Below, in pieces: positions 1 through 8,430 of a stretch of 41,141 nt of DNA (positions are counted from its first letter, which is position 1; the number at the start of each line of letters is the position of its first letter). The DNA lies in the NCBI GenBank assembly GCA_947628035.1, contig CANQYL010000005.1:1-41141 (forward strand). The letters are read 5' to 3'. The notes beneath the pieces were generated by a model, which searched no databases, was not told the DNA's origin, and saw only the letters and a program-made list of their open reading frames with translations. The stretch is from an uncultured Akkermansia sp. Lineage in GTDB: Bacteria; Verrucomicrobiota; Verrucomicrobiia; Verrucomicrobiales; Akkermansiaceae. The position numbers were made by a program, and so were the translations under genes.

Positions 1-77
1 GTAAATCGTAAATCGTAAATCGTAAATCGTAAATCGTAAATCGTAAATCGTAAATCGTAAATCGTAAATCGTAAATA
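1..77. repeat. Heptanucleotide tandem repeat (GTAAATC)x10 plus one degenerate copy, touching the window edge
   Basis: Direct reading: bases 1-70 are ten perfect GTAAATC units, 71-77 is GTAAATA; runs directly into hairpin at 78-104. Confidence 0.97.
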
Positions 78-104
78 GGCAAACGCATTTCCAATGCGTT
101 TGCC
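78..104. repeat. Intergenic palindrome E (GGCAAACGCATTtccAATGCGTTTGCC), copy 1
   Basis: 12-bp perfect inverted repeat with 3-nt loop; recurs six times in window. Confidence 0.95.
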
Positions 105-115
105 CTGTCCCTTGC

Positions 116-144
116 TTGCGCATTGGTCACACGTGTGGTATAAT
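116..144 (+). promoter_or_regulatory. Predicted sigma70-type promoter of amidase gene: TTGCGC-17-TATAAT, 8 nt before ATG 153
   Basis: Perfect -10 hexamer, 17-bp spacing; -10 ends 8 nt from start codon. Confidence 0.7.
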
Positions 145-152
145 CGCTGCCG

Positions 153-1040
153 ATGTTTCGCTTTTGTTCCATCATCGCGCTGGTCTTCTCGCTCATCACC
201 GTGGTTTTCGGGGCGGGCGAGGTCGTGCTGGATATCGGTCACAGCTCATCCAGCCAAGGAGCGCAGACCCCGGGAGCCGTGCGGGGGACCATCATAACAG
301 AATACACCTTCTGGTGCAAATATGCTCCCGTTGTCAAACGCGAAGTGGAGCGCGCCGGTTTTCGCTGCATCATTATCAACCGCGGTAATCCACCCGGCTC
401 TGAACCCCTCGCGAGCTATGTGCGCGCCGGGCACGTCGTACACCTCATGCGTCCCGACCGTGGAGCGCAACGTTACCCCTCACGCTACCACCCGGACCGC
501 GTGGCAAGCGGCATGGTAAGCGCCGACTACGCCATTTGGAAACGCGCCGCCTGCATCGTTTTTCTACACCACAACAACGTCTCCTCCCGATGGCTGCGCA
601 AGCCCTGTCAGGGCCTCATCCTCTGCAATAAATACAACGGCCTCCGTCTTGCCGACTGCATCAAATCATCTCTGGAATCCGAGGTGATCAATCACGGGAT
701 GAACAACGGCGGGGTCGCCTGCCGCATCGTGATCCGCCACGTGGATGCGGATCGAGCTGCCGGCTGGCTTAACGCCTGCGATGATTCCGGCATCCCCGCC
801 GTCGTCGTTGAAGCCGCCTACCTAGACAACTATCAGCACGCCCTGTACCTCTCTACCGATGCCGGGGCGCAAGCGTACGCACGCGCTGTCGGACACGGCA
901 TCGTGCGCTACATGAAGCAACACAGACGCGAGCCCCGCCATTTCCGCGCCAATGAAAACGCGCCGGATGAGGGTTCCTTCGGCTACGCGAAGGAGTCTCG
1001 CCGTCTCCAGGTTCCCGGCGCTAAACGTCTGATTCACTGA
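153..1040 (+). CDS. N-acetylmuramoyl-L-alanine amidase (amidase_3 family), secreted
   Basis: Signal peptide-like N-terminus; amidase_3 motifs DIGHS, ITEYTF, FLHHNN, VEAAYLDN. Confidence 0.8.
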   Translation: MFRFCSIIALVFSLITVVFGAGEVVLDIGHSSSSQGAQTPGAVRGTIITEYTFWCKYAPVVKREVERAGFRCIIINRGNPPGSEPLASYVRAGHVVHLMRPDRGAQRYPSRYHPDRVASGMVSADYAIWKRAACIVFLHHNNVSSRWLRKPCQGLILCNKYNGLRLADCIKSSLESEVINHGMNNGGVACRIVIRHVDADRAAGWLNACDDSGIPAVVVEAAYLDNYQHALYLSTDAGAQAYARAVGHGIVRYMKQHRREPRHFRANENAPDEGSFGYAKESRRLQVPGAKRLIH

Positions 1041-1923
1041 TCGCCGCCCGCATCGCCTCAACATCCGCCGGCACACCGAACCACTTCTCAAACGAAAGAG
1101 CCCCCTGCCCCACGAGCATATCCCGGCCGTCGCAAACACACAGGTCTTTCTCCCGAGCCCTACGTTGCAGCGCGGTATCGTGCGTGATGAGGTCGAAGAC
1201 AGTATGCTGCTCCGCCCGCAGCAGGTCCGGATCAACCGGCGGCGGGTCATCCTCGGAGAGTCCGAGGCTCGTGGCATTCACGACGACGACGGCTTGATCC
1301 ATGGCGCTCTGCATCTGATCAGCATCTTGCAAGGAATATGTCGTGATCTCAAGTTGGGGCGCAATCCCGCGCAGTTTGTCCACCAGCTGCTCCAGCTCCG
1401 GTCGTGGACGATTCGCCAACAAGAGACGCTTGCAGCCCGCCAGGGCGCACTGCATGGCCAACGCGCTCCCCGCGCCGCCGCAGGCTCCGAGAATAAGGAT
1501 ACTCTTCGTCTCCGTATCCATCCCATGCCGGAGCTCCAGAGCGCGGACAAAGCCGGGTCCGTCCGTGTTCAAGCCCTCGATGATCCCATCGCGGAACACG
1601 AGCGTATTCGTCGCTCCGCTCAAACGGGAAAGCTTGTCCACTTCATCCGCCACGGTACGCGCCTCCCGTTTGAACGGCACAGTCACGTTCACCCCCAGAA
1701 ACTCCAGCTTCCGAAGTCGTTCCACCAGCTCACGGAAAGCTCCGGGCTCCTTGGAACAGAGGATGCGCACGTAGGAACCGTCAATGCCGGCGGCGTGCAT
1801 GGCCGCGTACTGGATGGCAGGGGAGAGCGAATGAGCGATCGGGTTGCCCACCACACCCAACCGCGGGCGTGGCAATGCGTCAGCCAGTCGCTCCAACTCC
1901 TCGATGGTGCAGACCTCCTGCAT
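1021..1923 (-). CDS. aroE: Shikimate dehydrogenase
   Basis: GVVGNPIAHSLSPAIQ, NVTVPFKREA, GATNTLV, GLNTDGPGFVRAL, ILGACGGAGSA, GQGALSFEKWFG. Confidence 0.95.
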   Translation of the reverse strand: MQEVCTIEELERLADALPRPRLGVVGNPIAHSLSPAIQYAAMHAAGIDGSYVRILCSKEPGAFRELVERLRKLEFLGVNVTVPFKREARTVADEVDKLSRLSGATNTLVFRDGIIEGLNTDGPGFVRALELRHGMDTETKSILILGACGGAGSALAMQCALAGCKRLLLANRPRPELEQLVDKLRGIAPQLEITTYSLQDADQMQSAMDQAVVVVNATSLGLSEDDPPPVDPDLLRAEQHTVFDLITHDTALQRRAREKDLCVCDGRDMLVGQGALSFEKWFGVPADVEAMRAAISESDV

Positions 1924-1947
1924 GGTCGGGAAAGCGTGCGTACCCCG

Positions 1948-2274
1948 TTAATTTTCCGGCGAACCGTCCTTACCCACGGTGTGCACGATCTGGCTCTTCA
2001 CAAACTTGACCACCACATTCGGCGCCACTTCCAGCCGTACGGAGCTATCCTTCACCTCGCGCACAATGCCATACAAACCACCGGCTGTGATGACCTTGTC
2101 GCCGGATTTGAGGGCATCCTGACGGGCTTTGAGTTCCTTTTGTTGCTTACGCTGGGGGCGGATGGCGATGAAGTAGAAGATGACGAAGATGAGCACCAGC
2201 GTGATGATCATCTGCATACCACCTCCTTCGGGTTGTTGTGCGGCGGCTTGCGCCACAATGATTGCGTTGTTCAT
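1948..2274 (-). CDS. yajC: Preprotein translocase subunit YajC
   Basis: Single TM followed by FYFIAIRPQRKQQKELKARQDALKSGDKVITAGGLYGIV; adjacent to tgt as is common. Confidence 0.93.
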   Translation of the reverse strand: MNNAIIVAQAAAQQPEGGGMQMIITLVLIFVIFYFIAIRPQRKQQKELKARQDALKSGDKVITAGGLYGIVREVKDSSVRLEVAPNVVVKFVKSQIVHTVGKDGSPEN

Positions 2275-3401
2275 AGTAGTTGATGAGCTTGGTAGCGCGA
2301 GATGAAGCTGCTTTTGAAGGCAGCATACCGACCGGACTCGATGGCTTCTCGCGCTTGAGCCATGAGCCGGAGATAAAAGTGCAGATTCTGGAAGGAGAGC
2401 ACGCGAAGCGCCAGCATTTCTCCTGCCCGGAAAAAATGACGCAAAGCCGCCCGGGTGAATCGCGCCACGTGCGGATGACTCTCTTCGTGGATGGGACGCT
2501 TATCGTCCTTCCAGCGTTCATTGGTGATGTGCATCGGTCCATCCGGAGTCAGCGCCACACCATGCCGTGCCAACCGAGTGGGCATTACGCAATCAAACAT
2601 ATCCACTCCTCTTTCGATCATCTCCAGGATTTGCACGGGAGTGCCCAAGCCCATCGCATAGCGCGGCTTTCCCTCCGGGAGGTAGGGCGTGGTATGCTCG
2701 ATGGCGCGCAGCATCTCCTCCTCCGGCTCGCCCACGGACACCCCACCGATAGCGTAACCTTCCCAGTCCATCCCCGCCAGCTCCCGCGCGCACTGCTGTC
2801 TCAGGTCGGCATAGACGGAACCCTGCACGATGCCGAAGTGCAACTGCGGTTTTCCGCCGCTCGTGGGTTGATGATCCTGCACCCAACGCTTGCACCTCTC
2901 CGCCCAACGCAGTGTGTAGCCCATGGACTTCTCCGCGTATGCACGATCACAAGGGTACGGCGGGCACTCGTCGAAGAGCATCGCTATATCCGCCCCGAGA
3001 TTGGCCTGAATCTCCATGCTCTTCTCGGGACTGAGCAGCATCTCCGCTCCATCCACATGATTCCGAAAACGCACGCCTTCCTCGCTGATCTTGCGTAATT
3101 GCGCCAAACTCCACACCTGAAAACCACCGGAATCCGTCAGCATCGGCCTCTCCCAACCGGCGAACCGATGCAGTCCGCCCAGCCTGCGGATCACTTCGTC
3201 TCCCGGACGAATACTCAGGTGATACGTGTTGCCCAAGATGATCTGCGCCCCCAGTTCCTCGAGCTCCTCGGGGTGCAGGGTTTTCACGGTTCCCTGCGTG
3301 CCTACCGGCATGAAGATCGGCGTCGGCACCTCCCCGTGCGGCAGATGCAACGTGCCGCGGCGCGCGCCGGTGGAATCCGTGCTGTGCAAGGTAAAGCTCA
3401 T
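2271..3401 (-). CDS. tgt: tRNA-guanine transglycosylase (queuine)
   Basis: MPVGTQGTVKTLHPEEL, ILGNTYHLSIRPG, MLTDSGGFQVWSL, GIVQGSVYADLR, AIGGVSVGE, MGLGTPVQILEMIERGVDMFDCVMPTRLARHG; start set at internal ATG 3401 (ATGA overlap with trmB). Confidence 0.96.
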   Translation of the reverse strand: MSFTLHSTDSTGARRGTLHLPHGEVPTPIFMPVGTQGTVKTLHPEELEELGAQIILGNTYHLSIRPGDEVIRRLGGLHRFAGWERPMLTDSGGFQVWSLAQLRKISEEGVRFRNHVDGAEMLLSPEKSMEIQANLGADIAMLFDECPPYPCDRAYAEKSMGYTLRWAERCKRWVQDHQPTSGGKPQLHFGIVQGSVYADLRQQCARELAGMDWEGYAIGGVSVGEPEEEMLRAIEHTTPYLPEGKPRYAMGLGTPVQILEMIERGVDMFDCVMPTRLARHGVALTPDGPMHITNERWKDDKRPIHEESHPHVARFTRAALRHFFRAGEMLALRVLSFQNLHFYLRLMAQAREAIESGRYAAFKSSFISRYQAHQLL

Positions 3402-4009
3402 GATACGCGTCGGAACTTGGCGGAGAAAACAGGTCTGCCCATGGCTTCCCATTGTCGTTGAAAATCGGTGACGGCGTACTCCTCCCCGGGCTCCCACTCC
3501 TCCTTCCGGAAAAGTCCGTTTCTCTCCGTGTACTCGCAGACCCATTCATAATACTCTTCGTGATCCGTGCGGAAGAGAAACTCTCCCTCCTCCGTCAGAG
3601 CGCGGTGCATCACCGGTATGAATTCCTCCTGCACGAGCCGATGCTTATGGTGCTTGCCTTTCGGCCAAGGATCCGGGAAGAGATAGTGCAACCGCCGGAT
3701 GCTTCCCGGCTGAATCATCCATTCCAGAAAATAGCGACTTTCAATGCGCAGAGCCCGCACATTGCACAGCCCCAATCTGTCCGCCCGACTGCACACCTTG
3801 CGTATCCTTCCCAGCAACCTCTCAATGCCCAAGTACCTCGTCTCCGGATTCCTCGTCGCCATGGTCAACAAGAATCCTCCGTCCCCGCATCCCAAATCCA
3901 CCTCACACTCCTTCCCTTCACCGAAAATTTCCTTCACCCCGTAGCGGCGAAAATAATCCGGCGGTATGAAAGCTGCTGGCATTGTCGAATGCTGGATGGA
4001 CGATGTCAC
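3398..4009 (-). CDS. trmB: tRNA (guanine-N7-)-methyltransferase
   Basis: EVDLGCGDGGFL, YLGIERLLGRI, LFPDPWPKGKHHKHRLVQEEF, FRTDHEEYYEW; likely GTG start. Confidence 0.93.
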   Translation of the reverse strand: MTSSIQHSTMPAAFIPPDYFRRYGVKEIFGEGKECEVDLGCGDGGFLLTMATRNPETRYLGIERLLGRIRKVCSRADRLGLCNVRALRIESRYFLEWMIQPGSIRRLHYLFPDPWPKGKHHKHRLVQEEFIPVMHRALTEEGEFLFRTDHEEYYEWVCEYTERNGLFRKEEWEPGEEYAVTDFQRQWEAMGRPVFSAKFRRVS

Positions 4010-4018
4010 GCGTCAGAC

Positions 4019-5041
4019 TCACTTCTTTGCGGGCTCCGGCTTCTTCTTCAACGGCACCGCATGGAATGGCTGCGGCGCGGCTGCCTTGCTCTGTGGATTC
4101 ATGGAAGCCAACTGTTCCTGCGTGACGGTGAAGTTAAACGTCCCTCCCTGCGCCGTGTCACTTTCCCCCAGTACGTGGTCAAACACGCACACGGGTCTGT
4201 ACCCCTGAGCCTCCGGCATCACAAACACGCCGATCGCCATGCTCGGTCTCTCACTTGAATACGCGCTGTCACGAATCGTGTAGGAAATGCTGTTAGCTCC
4301 CTTCCTCAGTCCGCCGGATATCGTATCCGCTCGCCTCTCATTGTCGAATTCGTGGATAGATACTCCATTGATGCGCAGGTCGATCGCCCGCCCCGGCGCA
4401 TCCACGAACACCTTCCCGATCAATTCGGGCTTTCCGCATGAAGGAGGCACCGCCGGAACCGCTGAATAGGGGTAAAATCCATCCTGATCCTTCAACACAC
4501 TCAAATCTCGCGCCTGGAGCCGCTTGGCCACTCCCGGCAACTTGCTCAAGTCGAAGAACCTCGTCTGATCCAGCTTCCACTTCCCTTCTTCCTGGACAAA
4601 TTCCAGTACAAAGGCATTTTGCTTCGCCGCCGCATCCCCCAGCTGCACCTTCCCCAGATACGTCACCGCCAATGTCTTTCCCCCGCATCCGCCTAGCGCC
4701 CCGACATACCGAAAATTCTCCAGCATCGGCGCCGCTTGTGCGCTCCGGAAAAAATCCCGAGGAAATTCTCCTCGCTCGGAGATGATGAGGTTATGAACCT
4801 TCATGCGCCGTGACGCCGTCGTGCACGAAGCCCATCCGCTTGAATCCCCGCGCTGCACGCTCAGACGCCATGTGTTGTACACGGTTTCTGCCAGTTCCTT
4901 AGCCTTCTCTTGGTTCGGCATGATAATCCCCTGAGCAGGTTCCGCCGACTTCGCAGGCGGAGCCGACTTTTCCTGAGCCGACACACCCATCCCGACCACG
5001 ATGCAGATTACTCCCAGAATGGTAAAAAAGTTCGCTCTCAT
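4019..5041 (-). CDS. Exported protein of unknown function
   Basis: MRANFFTILGVICIVVGMGVSAQEKSA signal peptide at ATG 5041; no family recognised; 9 nt upstream of trmB on same strand. Confidence 0.7.
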   Translation of the reverse strand: MRANFFTILGVICIVVGMGVSAQEKSAPPAKSAEPAQGIIMPNQEKAKELAETVYNTWRLSVQRGDSSGWASCTTASRRMKVHNLIISERGEFPRDFFRSAQAAPMLENFRYVGALGGCGGKTLAVTYLGKVQLGDAAAKQNAFVLEFVQEEGKWKLDQTRFFDLSKLPGVAKRLQARDLSVLKDQDGFYPYSAVPAVPPSCGKPELIGKVFVDAPGRAIDLRINGVSIHEFDNERRADTISGGLRKGANSISYTIRDSAYSSERPSMAIGVFVMPEAQGYRPVCVFDHVLGESDTAQGGTFNFTVTQEQLASMNPQSKAAAPQPFHAVPLKKKPEPAKK

Positions 5042-5051
5042 CTGCCAATAG

Positions 5052-5080
5052 ACCATACAACAGACTTGCCTTTCTTGCAA
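5052..5080 (-). promoter_or_regulatory. Predicted promoter TTGCAA-17-TATGGT of exported-protein/trmB operon
   Basis: Hexamers read on minus strand; -10 ends 10 nt before ATG 5041. Confidence 0.5.
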
Positions 5081-5105
5081 GAAAATTGCATACTCTCGCT
5101 CGGGT

Positions 5106-5987
5106 ATGACGCCATTTGCCAGCAAACTTTCTGACTCCCAATTTCACCACTCATCCGGATTCCAACACGAGACCGCAGCCCTCGTCTGGAAACGCTTCGC
5201 TGACAACTTTGAACTCCTCGCCCACTTTTACGCCCCGCTCAACCACTCCCCCTCCGACTCCATCCCTGCCGTCATCTTCTTCCCCGGAGGAATGTGGACC
5301 ATGCCCGACTACGCCCAGTCTGCCGCATGGGCCACCCACCTCTCCAACCGAGGCATCACCTGCATCGTCCCCGAGTTCAGAAACCGCACCTTCTTTGAAG
5401 TCACAGCTGACGACATCCTCCATGAGGGCATTGAATTCTGGCATTGGGCTCACGCCTCCGCCCCCAGTCTCGGCATTGCGCCTTCACGTTTTACCCTCGC
5501 CGGAATGGATGCCGGCGCGCTCATGGCTCTCTGCGCCTCCATGCAACCCCTTCTCCACAAACGCAACTGGTGGCAATTTTGGAAAAAAGACATCCTCCCC
5601 CTCTCCCCCGCCTGCGTTGCCATCTTCCGCGGTATCGTGGACACTGAAGCGCAGGAAGCTCGCTTCCTCCGTATCCAGGAAGAAGTCGTCAACCCCGATG
5701 CCGTCAACCCCTCTCTTCTCTTGCGCAAAAAACTTCCCCCTCTCTTCTGCGCCCACGGTATGCTTGATCCCCTCATGGACTACGAACTGCGGGAATGGTT
5801 CTGTGACGAATGGAGACGTCTGGGCAATCGTGCGGAATTCCTCCTCTGTCCCAAAGGTGATCATTCTTTCATCCAATTTGAAGTCAACCCGACCACCTTC
5901 GAGCAAGTCCTTCTCTCGTGGGAAGAATTCATGGTTTCTCTCTCGCTCTGGCCGGAAGATGCCCTCGAGGAACCCGCTCTCATTTGA
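5106..5987 (+). CDS. Alpha/beta hydrolase, HSL/acetyl-esterase-like, with GMDAG nucleophile elbow
   Basis: FFPGGMW oxyanion region, LAGMDAGALMAL elbow, AHGMLDPLMDY acid and CPKGDHSF His in expected order. Confidence 0.7.
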   Translation: MTPFASKLSDSQFHHSSGFQHETAALVWKRFADNFELLAHFYAPLNHSPSDSIPAVIFFPGGMWTMPDYAQSAAWATHLSNRGITCIVPEFRNRTFFEVTADDILHEGIEFWHWAHASAPSLGIAPSRFTLAGMDAGALMALCASMQPLLHKRNWWQFWKKDILPLSPACVAIFRGIVDTEAQEARFLRIQEEVVNPDAVNPSLLLRKKLPPLFCAHGMLDPLMDYELREWFCDEWRRLGNRAEFLLCPKGDHSFIQFEVNPTTFEQVLLSWEEFMVSLSLWPEDALEEPALI

Positions 5988-6115
5988 CCCTCATCCGTTC
6001 CCCAAAAAACTCGCCCCCCCCCGGACGATTGATGGTCCAAGGTGCGATTTACGATTGGGAAATAATGCGCGCTGCGCGCGTTTCGGTAGGACGAAAGCTC
6101 GTGGGGCGAGCTTGG

Positions 6116-6335
6116 GGCAAACGCATTTGAGAGAAGTCAATCAACAGAGAATACTCTTATTGACTGATATCATTGTTGATATGTACCAAAAACCATGACA
6201 ACAAGCGGTCATCATGATGATGGATCCAGAGAACTCACCTGCACACGTTGATGCTTCGAAAAATTTGCGCAACGCGCACATTATTAATAAATCGTAAATC
6301 GTAAATAGCAAACGCATTTCCCCAATGCGTTTGCC
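6116..6335 (+). repeat. ~220-bp intergenic element F, copy 1 (ends GGCAAACGCATT ... AATGCGTTTGCC)
   Basis: Aligns with 10289-10516 and 14868-15079 over most of its length; right end is hairpin E (6308-6334). Confidence 0.9.
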
Positions 6336-6349
6336 TCGGCTGTTTAGAC

Positions 6350-6378
6350 TTGAAGGGCGCTGCGGGACGTGGTAGGAT
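6350..6378 (+). promoter_or_regulatory. Predicted promoter TTGAAG-17-TAGGAT of coaE-rho, 7 nt before GTG 6386
   Basis: Hexamer match and 17-bp spacing; upstream in-frame TTG/ATG starts lie inside the promoter. Confidence 0.6.
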
Positions 6379-6385
6379 GGCGGGT

Positions 6386-8281
6386 GTGAAGGTAATAGTC
6401 GTTACAGGAGGGATAGGATCCGGCAAGAGCACGGTGGTGCAAATGTTGCAGGAGATGTGTGGTGAGGGGTTAAGGGTGTTTGACTGTGACAAGGCAGTGG
6501 CGGAATTGTACGATGGGGGAAAATTGTCGAGGGATCTGGTCACGGCGTTCGGTGCACAGGCGTTGGATGAAAAAGGTGGGGTGAATCGGGCCTACCTGCG
6601 AGACATCGTGACGACAAGTCCTCAGGGGCGGGCGCAGTTGGAAGAGATCGTGCATCCCAAACTGGTGCAGATGTGCAACGAGGAGCAAGCCCTTGCCAGA
6701 CAAGGAGGCGAAGTGCATACATTCTTGGCGGATATACCTCTTTTCTTTGAGAGCAAGCTGGCGCACGTGGCGGCCGACAAGATATGCACGGTGGCGATCT
6801 CGAAGGAGACGCAGTTGAAGAGAGTGATGGAAAGAGGGGGGCTGAGCGAAGAGGTAGCTCGTGGGATGATTGAGGCACAGGCCGGACTCCAGGAGAAAAT
6901 AGACGGGGCTGATTGCGTTTTTTGGAACGAAGGGTCTCAAGAACAGTTGCGCGCTCAGGTGGGCATTTTTTTCAAGGCCGAACTGGAAAAGGAGGCAAAA
7001 GCTCACCGAGCGAAATCGATGGTGCTCGACATCAATGAGCTCCATTCGCTGAGTTATCCGGAGCTGCAAAAGATGGCAGAAGGAGCGGCGACAAAGAACA
7101 TGACGGGAGACTTGACGAGGAGGCGGATTATTGAAGGGCTTGCACAGACGTACTGCTCCGAGGGAAGTCAGGTGTATGCCACGGGAATCATCGACTACGG
7201 ACGCTACCCACGACAATTTGTCCTGCGTTACGAGGAGTGTAGTTTTCGTCCGGGTGAGGATGATGTGCAGATCAACCAAGACCTGCTGGAACCTTACGGG
7301 TTACGCCCCGGCAACAAAGTGAAGGTACGGGTGTCCGCACCGCATCGGATGGAGCAACCGTTAAGTGCAGCGGAAATCGTGGAGATCGAAGGAGTGACTG
7401 CGGCTGAGTTTGTGCAGATGAAAGACTTCGAGCAGCTCACTGCTCTCATTCCGACCCGCCGCCTCATTTTGGAAAACATGGACATCAAGTCGCCGGCGAT
7501 GCGGTTGCTGGACTTGGTGGCACCCCTAGGAATGGGGCAGCGCGCCTTGCTTGTCGCTCCTCCGCGCGGGGGAAAGACAATTCTGCTCAAAACGATAGCC
7601 AAATCGCTGAAGGCCAACTACCCGGAAGTTCAGTTGCTGGTGTTGCTCCTCGACGAGCGACCGGAGGAGGTAACGGATTTTGAGGAAACCGTTCAGGTGC
7701 CGGTGTACGCCTCCACGTTCGATGAGAGTTCACGTCGCCATGAGCAGCTCAGTGATGTCGTTTTGGAGCGTGCGCGACGCCTCGTTGAGCAAGGGAAAGA
7801 TGTCGTCATCCTGCTCGACTCACTCACGCGTCTCGCTCGAGGCTACAACGCGAACGCGATCGGAGGAAAGACCATGAGTGGTGGGCTTGATTCCAAAGCA
7901 CTTGAGAAGCCGCGTAAATTCTTTGGAGCGGCGCGTAGTGTGGAGGAGGGAGGAAGCCTCACCATCATCGCAACTTGCCTCGTGGACACGGAGTCCCGTA
8001 TGGATGAGATTATCTTCGAGGAATTCAAAGGGACGGGTAATATGGAGATCCGACTGGATCGTGAACTGGCAGAGCGCCGCATCTTCCCGGCCATTGCCTT
8101 GGCTCAAAGCGGTACACGCAACGATGACCGGCTCTACCACCCTGATGAGATGGCTCGTGTGTTGCAACTGCGCCGACAACTTGCTTCCCATCCCGGTTGG
8201 GAAGCCTTGGAACTTTTGCTGGAAAACATCAAGAAGACTCAGAACAACGCTGAGCTCCTGCTCAAGGGTCTCGTCTCATAA
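6386..8281 (+). CDS. Fused dephospho-CoA kinase (N-terminal) and transcription termination factor Rho (C-terminal)
   Basis: N-term [39 protein letters not shown] (CoaE). C-term [91 protein letters not shown] (Rho). Uninterrupted ORF. Confidence 0.93.
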   Translation: MKVIVVTGGIGSGKSTVVQMLQEMCGEGLRVFDCDKAVAELYDGGKLSRDLVTAFGAQALDEKGGVNRAYLRDIVTTSPQGRAQLEEIVHPKLVQMCNEEQALARQGGEVHTFLADIPLFFESKLAHVAADKICTVAISKETQLKRVMERGGLSEEVARGMIEAQAGLQEKIDGADCVFWNEGSQEQLRAQVGIFFKAELEKEAKAHRAKSMVLDINELHSLSYPELQKMAEGAATKNMTGDLTRRRIIEGLAQTYCSEGSQVYATGIIDYGRYPRQFVLRYEECSFRPGEDDVQINQDLLEPYGLRPGNKVKVRVSAPHRMEQPLSAAEIVEIEGVTAAEFVQMKDFEQLTALIPTRRLILENMDIKSPAMRLLDLVAPLGMGQRALLVAPPRGGKTILLKTIAKSLKANYPEVQLLVLLLDERPEEVTDFEETVQVPVYASTFDESSRRHEQLSDVVLERARRLVEQGKDVVILLDSLTRLARGYNANAIGGKTMSGGLDSKALEKPRKFFGAARSVEEGGSLTIIATCLVDTESRMDEIIFEEFKGTGNMEIRLDRELAERRIFPAIALAQSGTRNDDRLYHPDEMARVLQLRRQLASHPGWEALELLLENIKKTQNNAELLLKGLVS

Positions 8282-8395
8282 AAACCGGTATCAGTGAGAC
8301 CGAACGTGGACGCAACTCTCCGTCCATCCCCATGTGGTATCGACTCTCCCGCGGAAGCAATCATGGATGCGCGATCTACATGATACACATTTGAT

Positions 8396-8424
8396 TTGCA
8401 TGGAGGGAAAGGATGGGGTATGAT
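8396..8424 (+). promoter_or_regulatory. Predicted promoter TTGCAT-17-TATGAT of lpdA, 6 nt before ATG 8431
   Basis: Direct reading. Confidence 0.65.
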
Positions 8425-8430
8425 GGGAGC

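Noticed and set aside
1-104. Possible CRISPR array
   Set aside because: Unit is 7 bp, contiguous and without spacers; it is a simple tandem repeat.
1165-2283. 372-aa plus-strand ORF over aroE/yajC
   Set aside because: Antisense to two well-supported genes.
5116-6198. 360-aa Pro/Ser-rich ORF overlapping the hydrolase in another frame
   Set aside because: Out-of-frame reading of the hydrolase gene, running into repeat element F.
6116-6335. Target-site duplication around element F
   Set aside because: Flanks of all three copies were compared by eye; no convincing short direct duplication was found.
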